Shown here one piece after another: positions 60,992 to 64,000 of a DNA stretch of 64,000 bases. The stretch lies in the NCBI GenBank assembly GCA_029975555.1, contig JARKOY010000024.1, positions 1 through 64,000 on the forward strand, in the 5' to 3' direction. Each line of letters starts with the position of its first letter. The stretch's first letter is position 1. Made by a program: the position numbers and the translations under genes. The DNA is from Spirochaetia bacterium. Its GTDB lineage: Bacteria > Spirochaetota > Spirochaetia > Treponematales > Rectinemataceae. A model generated the notes under the pieces. It did no database searches and had not been told where the DNA came from. It saw nothing but the letters and a program-made list of their open reading frames with translations.

Positions 60992-62644
60992 ATGAGCATT
61001 CTCCGTACCATCCGCATTTTCGACACGACGCTCCGCGATGGAGAACAGGCGCCGGGCTGTAGCATGAACCAGGGCGAAAAGCTCGAGGTCGCCAAAGCCC
61101 TCGCCGAGCTCGGTGTCGATGTCATCGAGGCCGGTTTCGCGATCGCCAGTCCCGGCGACTTCGCGTCTATTCAGGAGATCGCGCGCACCGTGCGCGGACC
61201 GGTCATCGCGAGCCTGTCGCGCGCGGCCGAAGCCGACATCGACGCTTCGTGGAATGCCCTGCGCGGCGCAGAGAGGCCCCGGATCCATGTCTTCATCGCG
61301 ACATCTCCCATCCACATGACATACAAACTGCGCATGAAGCCGGACGAGGTCATCGAAAAGGCCGTCACCATGGTCAAGTACGCGAAAAAATACTGCCCCG
61401 ACATCGAATTCTCGGCGGAAGACGCATCGCGCTCCGAGCCTGCATTTCTGTGCAAAATTCTCACCGCAGTCATTGAGGCGGGCGCATCGACGGTGAATAT
61501 ACCTGATACCGTGGGATATGCCATGCCCGGCGAATTCGGCGCGCTGATCAGGACCATTCGAGCAGGCACGCCCAATATCGAGAGAGCGGTGCTGTCGGTC
61601 CATTGCCACAACGACCTCGGCTTCGCCGTGGCCAACAGCCTGGCGGCCATCGAGGCCGGCGCCGATCAGGTGGAGTGTACGATAAACGGCATCGGCGAAC
61701 GCGCCGGCAACGCAGCGCTCGAAGAGATCGTGATGGCCATGCGCACGCGGGCAGACTACTTCCGCTCCAGCTGCGGCGCGGACCTGCACTGTAATGTCGA
61801 CACCACAAAGATCTATGCGGCTTCGCGCCTCGTCTCGACGGTCACCGGCTCCCGCGTTCAACCCAACAAGGCCATCGTCGGCGAGAACGCCTTCGCCCAC
61901 GAGTCAGGCATCCACCAGCACGGTGTGCTCACAAACCGCGAGACCTACGAGATCATGACGCCCGAGTCGATCGGCCTGCCGAGAAACAAGATCGTGCTCG
62001 GCAAACACTCGGGCCGACACGCCTTCGGCGAGCGACTGAAGGAGCTCGGCTTCCACTTGGACGCGGAGCGCGAAACGCGCCTTTTCGAGGCCTTCAAGGC
62101 CCTGGCCGACAAGAAGAAGGTGGTGACCGACCGCGACATCGAGGCGCTGGCGCGGGGTGCGCTCCCTGAACGGCCTGCCGCGTGGAGGCTGAAACGCTTC
62201 ATCATCAACTCGGGCAGCACGATCGCATCGACGAGCGCGGTGTGCCTCGTGTCCGCCGATGGACGCGAATGCGAGCAGGTGGCGATCGGCGATGGCCCTA
62301 TCGACGCGTCGTTCAACGCCATCGACAAGATCGTCACCATAAAGCCGGTCCTCGAGACCTTCTCGCTCGATTCCGTGACGGACGGCAAGGACGCCCAGGG
62401 CGAGGCCAGAGTCAGAATCCGACAGGGCGACCGCATGTACAACGGCCGCGGAGTCTCCACCGACATCGTCGAAGCGAGCATCCGTGCCTATCTCGACGCG
62501 ATCAATGCTGCGCTCGACGACACCGCAGTGGAAGACGGCATCAGCAGCGCGAACATCGAGGCAAAGCGGCCAGAAGACGCGGCGAGCCCGCGGAGCGCCG
62601 CCAATGTTCTTGCCGAAACAGAAAGGAGCCCCCAATGCCAATGA
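60992..62644 (+). CDS. leuA: 2-isopropylmalate synthase
   Basis: The 550-residue protein has [58 protein letters not shown] (metal-binding HxHxD-type site) and the long [17 protein letters not shown], typical of LeuA. The C-terminal regulatory LeuA dimer domain (residues 400-515) is present, so leucine feedback inhibition is expected. It condenses acetyl-CoA and 2-oxoisovalerate. A citramalate synthase role cannot be excluded from sequence alone, since these enzymes share the fold and LeuCD serves both. AGGAGG precedes the ATG. It overlaps leuC by 10 bp. Confidence 0.94.
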   Translation: MSILRTIRIFDTTLRDGEQAPGCSMNQGEKLEVAKALAELGVDVIEAGFAIASPGDFASIQEIARTVRGPVIASLSRAAEADIDASWNALRGAERPRIHVFIATSPIHMTYKLRMKPDEVIEKAVTMVKYAKKYCPDIEFSAEDASRSEPAFLCKILTAVIEAGASTVNIPDTVGYAMPGEFGALIRTIRAGTPNIERAVLSVHCHNDLGFAVANSLAAIEAGADQVECTINGIGERAGNAALEEIVMAMRTRADYFRSSCGADLHCNVDTTKIYAASRLVSTVTGSRVQPNKAIVGENAFAHESGIHQHGVLTNRETYEIMTPESIGLPRNKIVLGKHSGRHAFGERLKELGFHLDAERETRLFEAFKALADKKKVVTDRDIEALARGALPERPAAWRLKRFIINSGSTIASTSAVCLVSADGRECEQVAIGDGPIDASFNAIDKIVTIKPVLETFSLDSVTDGKDAQGEARVRIRQGDRMYNGRGVSTDIVEASIRAYLDAINAALDDTAVEDGISSANIEAKRPEDAASPRSAANVLAETERSPQCQ

Positions 62645-63933
62645 CGATGACACAGAAAATCCTCGCGGACCACGCGGGGCTCGCTTCCGTGGAAGCGGGC
62701 CAACTCATCGAGGCGAAGGTCGATCTCGTGCTGGGCAACGATGTCACGGCGCCCGTGGCGATCAAAGAATTCGAAAAGATCGGCGTCGCGGAGGTGTTCG
62801 ACCGACGGCGGATCGCCCTCGTGCCGGATCACTTCGCGCCGAACAAAGACATCAAGTCGGCCGAACAGTGCAAGATCATGCGCGAGTTCGCCAGGAAGCA
62901 GGGCATCGAGCACTACTTCGAGATCGGCCGCATGGGCATCGAGCACGCGCTCTTGCCTGAACAGGGCCTCGTGCTGCCCGGAGAGCTCGTCGTAGGGGCC
63001 GACTCGCACACCTGTACCTACGGCGCGGTCGGTGCTTTTTCCACCGGCGTCGGCTCCACCGATATGGCAGCAGCCATGGCGGCGGGAACCGCCTGGTTCA
63101 AGGTGCCACAGGCCATTCGTTTTGTCCTCCATGGGACGCTGGAAGGCTGGGCGACAGGCAAAGATCTGATTCTCTCCATCATCGGCGAGATTGGGGTCGA
63201 TGGAGCCTTGTACCGATCCATGGAGTTCGTCGGCCCCGGCCTCGCGGCGCTGTCGATGGAGGAGCGCTTTACGGTGGCCAACATGGCCATAGAGGCCGGC
63301 GCGAAGAACGGCATCTTTGCGGTCGACGAGAGGACGCGCGCGTGGGCCGCCTCGGTCTCGTCGCGGCACTACAGAGAGTACGCCGCCGATTCGGACGCTG
63401 AGTACGAGCGGACGATCGTCGTGGACCTGAACCGGATCAAACCCCAGATCGCCTTCCCCCACCTGCCGTCCAATGTACGGCCGGCCGCCGACGCGGAAAA
63501 AACGCCCATCGACCAGGTTGTCATCGGTTCCTGCACCAACGGCCGCATCGAAGACCTCCGCGCGGCGGCCTTTGTCCTGAAGGGCCGCTCGGTCGCGGAA
63601 GGCGTCCGATGCATCGTCATCCCCGCCACCCAGCAGGTCTACAGGCAGGCCCTCCGCGAAGGGCTCGTCGATACCTTCATCGAGGCGGGCGCCGCAGTCT
63701 CCACCCCGACATGCGGGCCCTGTTTGGGCGGCCACATGGGCATTCTCGCCGCAGGCGAGCGCGCGGTGGCCACGACCAACAGAAACTTCGTGGGGCGCAT
63801 GGGCCACCCCGGCTCCGAGGTGTACCTCGCCAGCCCCGCCACAGCCGCAGCCTGCGCCGTCGCAGGCTGCATCGTCGACCCCGGCGAAATCGTGGCCGCT
63901 CCTCCGCGCGGCTACTTCGAAACCCATCTATAA
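62635..63933 (+). CDS. leuC: 3-isopropylmalate dehydratase large subunit
   Basis: The 432-residue protein has [20 protein letters not shown] with the first Fe-S ligand Cys, [16 protein letters not shown] and [19 protein letters not shown] with the other two, the aconitase-type [4Fe-4S] cluster set. Length and motif spacing are those of the shorter, archaeal-type LeuC/HacA branch. It isomerises 2-isopropylmalate together with LeuD. AAAGGAG lies 7 nt before the ATG at 62635, inside the end of leuA. The frame upstream of 62635 is a shadow of leuA. Confidence 0.96.
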   Translation: MPMTMTQKILADHAGLASVEAGQLIEAKVDLVLGNDVTAPVAIKEFEKIGVAEVFDRRRIALVPDHFAPNKDIKSAEQCKIMREFARKQGIEHYFEIGRMGIEHALLPEQGLVLPGELVVGADSHTCTYGAVGAFSTGVGSTDMAAAMAAGTAWFKVPQAIRFVLHGTLEGWATGKDLILSIIGEIGVDGALYRSMEFVGPGLAALSMEERFTVANMAIEAGAKNGIFAVDERTRAWAASVSSRHYREYAADSDAEYERTIVVDLNRIKPQIAFPHLPSNVRPAADAEKTPIDQVVIGSCTNGRIEDLRAAAFVLKGRSVAEGVRCIVIPATQQVYRQALREGLVDTFIEAGAAVSTPTCGPCLGGHMGILAAGERAVATTNRNFVGRMGHPGSEVYLASPATAAACAVAGCIVDPGEIVAAPPRGYFETHL

Positions 63934-63948
63934 TTTAAGGAAAAAACC

Positions 63949-64000
63949 ATGAAACAAGGACGGAGAGCTTGGAAATACCCGGACAACGTGGATACGGACG
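63949..64000 (+). CDS. leuD: 3-isopropylmalate dehydratase small subunit, N-terminal start (cut by window edge)
   Basis: An ATG at 63949, 15 bp after leuC, opens MKQGRRAWKYPDNVDTD and runs off the window. GRAWKYPDNVDTD is the conserved start of archaeal-type LeuD (usually continuing with IIPARYL). It supplies the swivelling domain of the dehydratase. The sequence AAGGAAA precedes the start. Confidence 0.9.
   Translation, partial: MKQGRRAWKYPDNVDTD

Overview
The window is a 64 kb piece of a GC-rich bacterial chromosome, densely coded on both strands, with no rRNA, tRNA or CRISPR array that I could find. It most likely comes from a free-living, anaerobic spirochaete. The best marker is the SpiroCoCo-type coiled-coil protein at 35427-36827. 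A BMP/PnrA (TmpC-like) purine transporter, a kinase-less PASTA protein, a plant/trypanosome-type phosphofructokinase and a small outer-membrane barrel ending in Trp-Phe fit the same picture. Hcp, NfnAB, a split-Soret cytochrome c with a ResB/ResC maturation pair, acetate kinase and a NapH-like polyferredoxin point to anaerobic redox metabolism. Genus-level placement is not possible from this sequence alone.

Layout. 1-1530: an IS transposase tail, then a tetR-led mini-operon whose third gene (carboxymuconolactone decarboxylase family) is frameshifted and truncated. 1580-10170: two metallophosphoesterases (5'-nucleotidase and a membrane one), a LUD protein, rrf2-hcp, pfk flanked by 27-bp direct repeats, arfB and bcp. 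10317-15166: aspS, then split-Soret cytochrome c with resB and resC. 15219-17673 (minus): M23 peptidase, bactofilin, PSP1. 17907-21332: htpG, then a decayed toxin/defence patch (intact vapB, internally deleted vapC, rlmE, an abiEii C-terminal relic with a perfect 16-bp inverted repeat). 21374-25161 (minus): ptsN with a lipoprotein, an outer-membrane barrel, ackA.

25256-34472 (minus): a tightly packed run def-fmt-PASTA-RMD1-GH2-udg-priA. It is a rearranged version of the widespread priA-def-fmt neighbourhood. 34530-38583: DUF192 lipoprotein, rpsU, SpiroCoCo gene, deoD, another lipoprotein. 38707-45397 (minus): histidine phosphatase, an Fe3+-type ABC importer (binding protein, ATPase, fused permease), a HAD phosphatase and an M20 hydrolase. 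45630-51775 (plus): a purine nucleoside module with BMP binding protein, double ATPase, two permeases and an amidohydrolase deaminase. 51818-56390 (minus): M20 hydrolase, TPR protein, nfnB-nfnA. 56608-58852 (plus): NapH-like polyferredoxin and a nucleoside phosphorylase. 58896-60535 (minus): a beta-helix protein and a nucleotidyltransferase. 60647-64000 (plus): promoter, Ile/Leu/Val-rich leader peptide, attenuator, leuA, leuC and the start of leuD.

The signals most worth a second look are: a leader peptide with six consecutive Ile codons plus five Leu and two Val codons ahead of an intrinsic terminator and leuACD; rpsU, whose Shine-Dalgarno and family alignment place initiation on an AUU codon; a vapC toxin reduced by a clean in-frame internal deletion beside an intact vapB; tandem operators at tetR; a repeat pair bracketing pfk; and several genes whose -10 box lies only 6-9 nt from the start codon, suggesting leaderless mRNAs.
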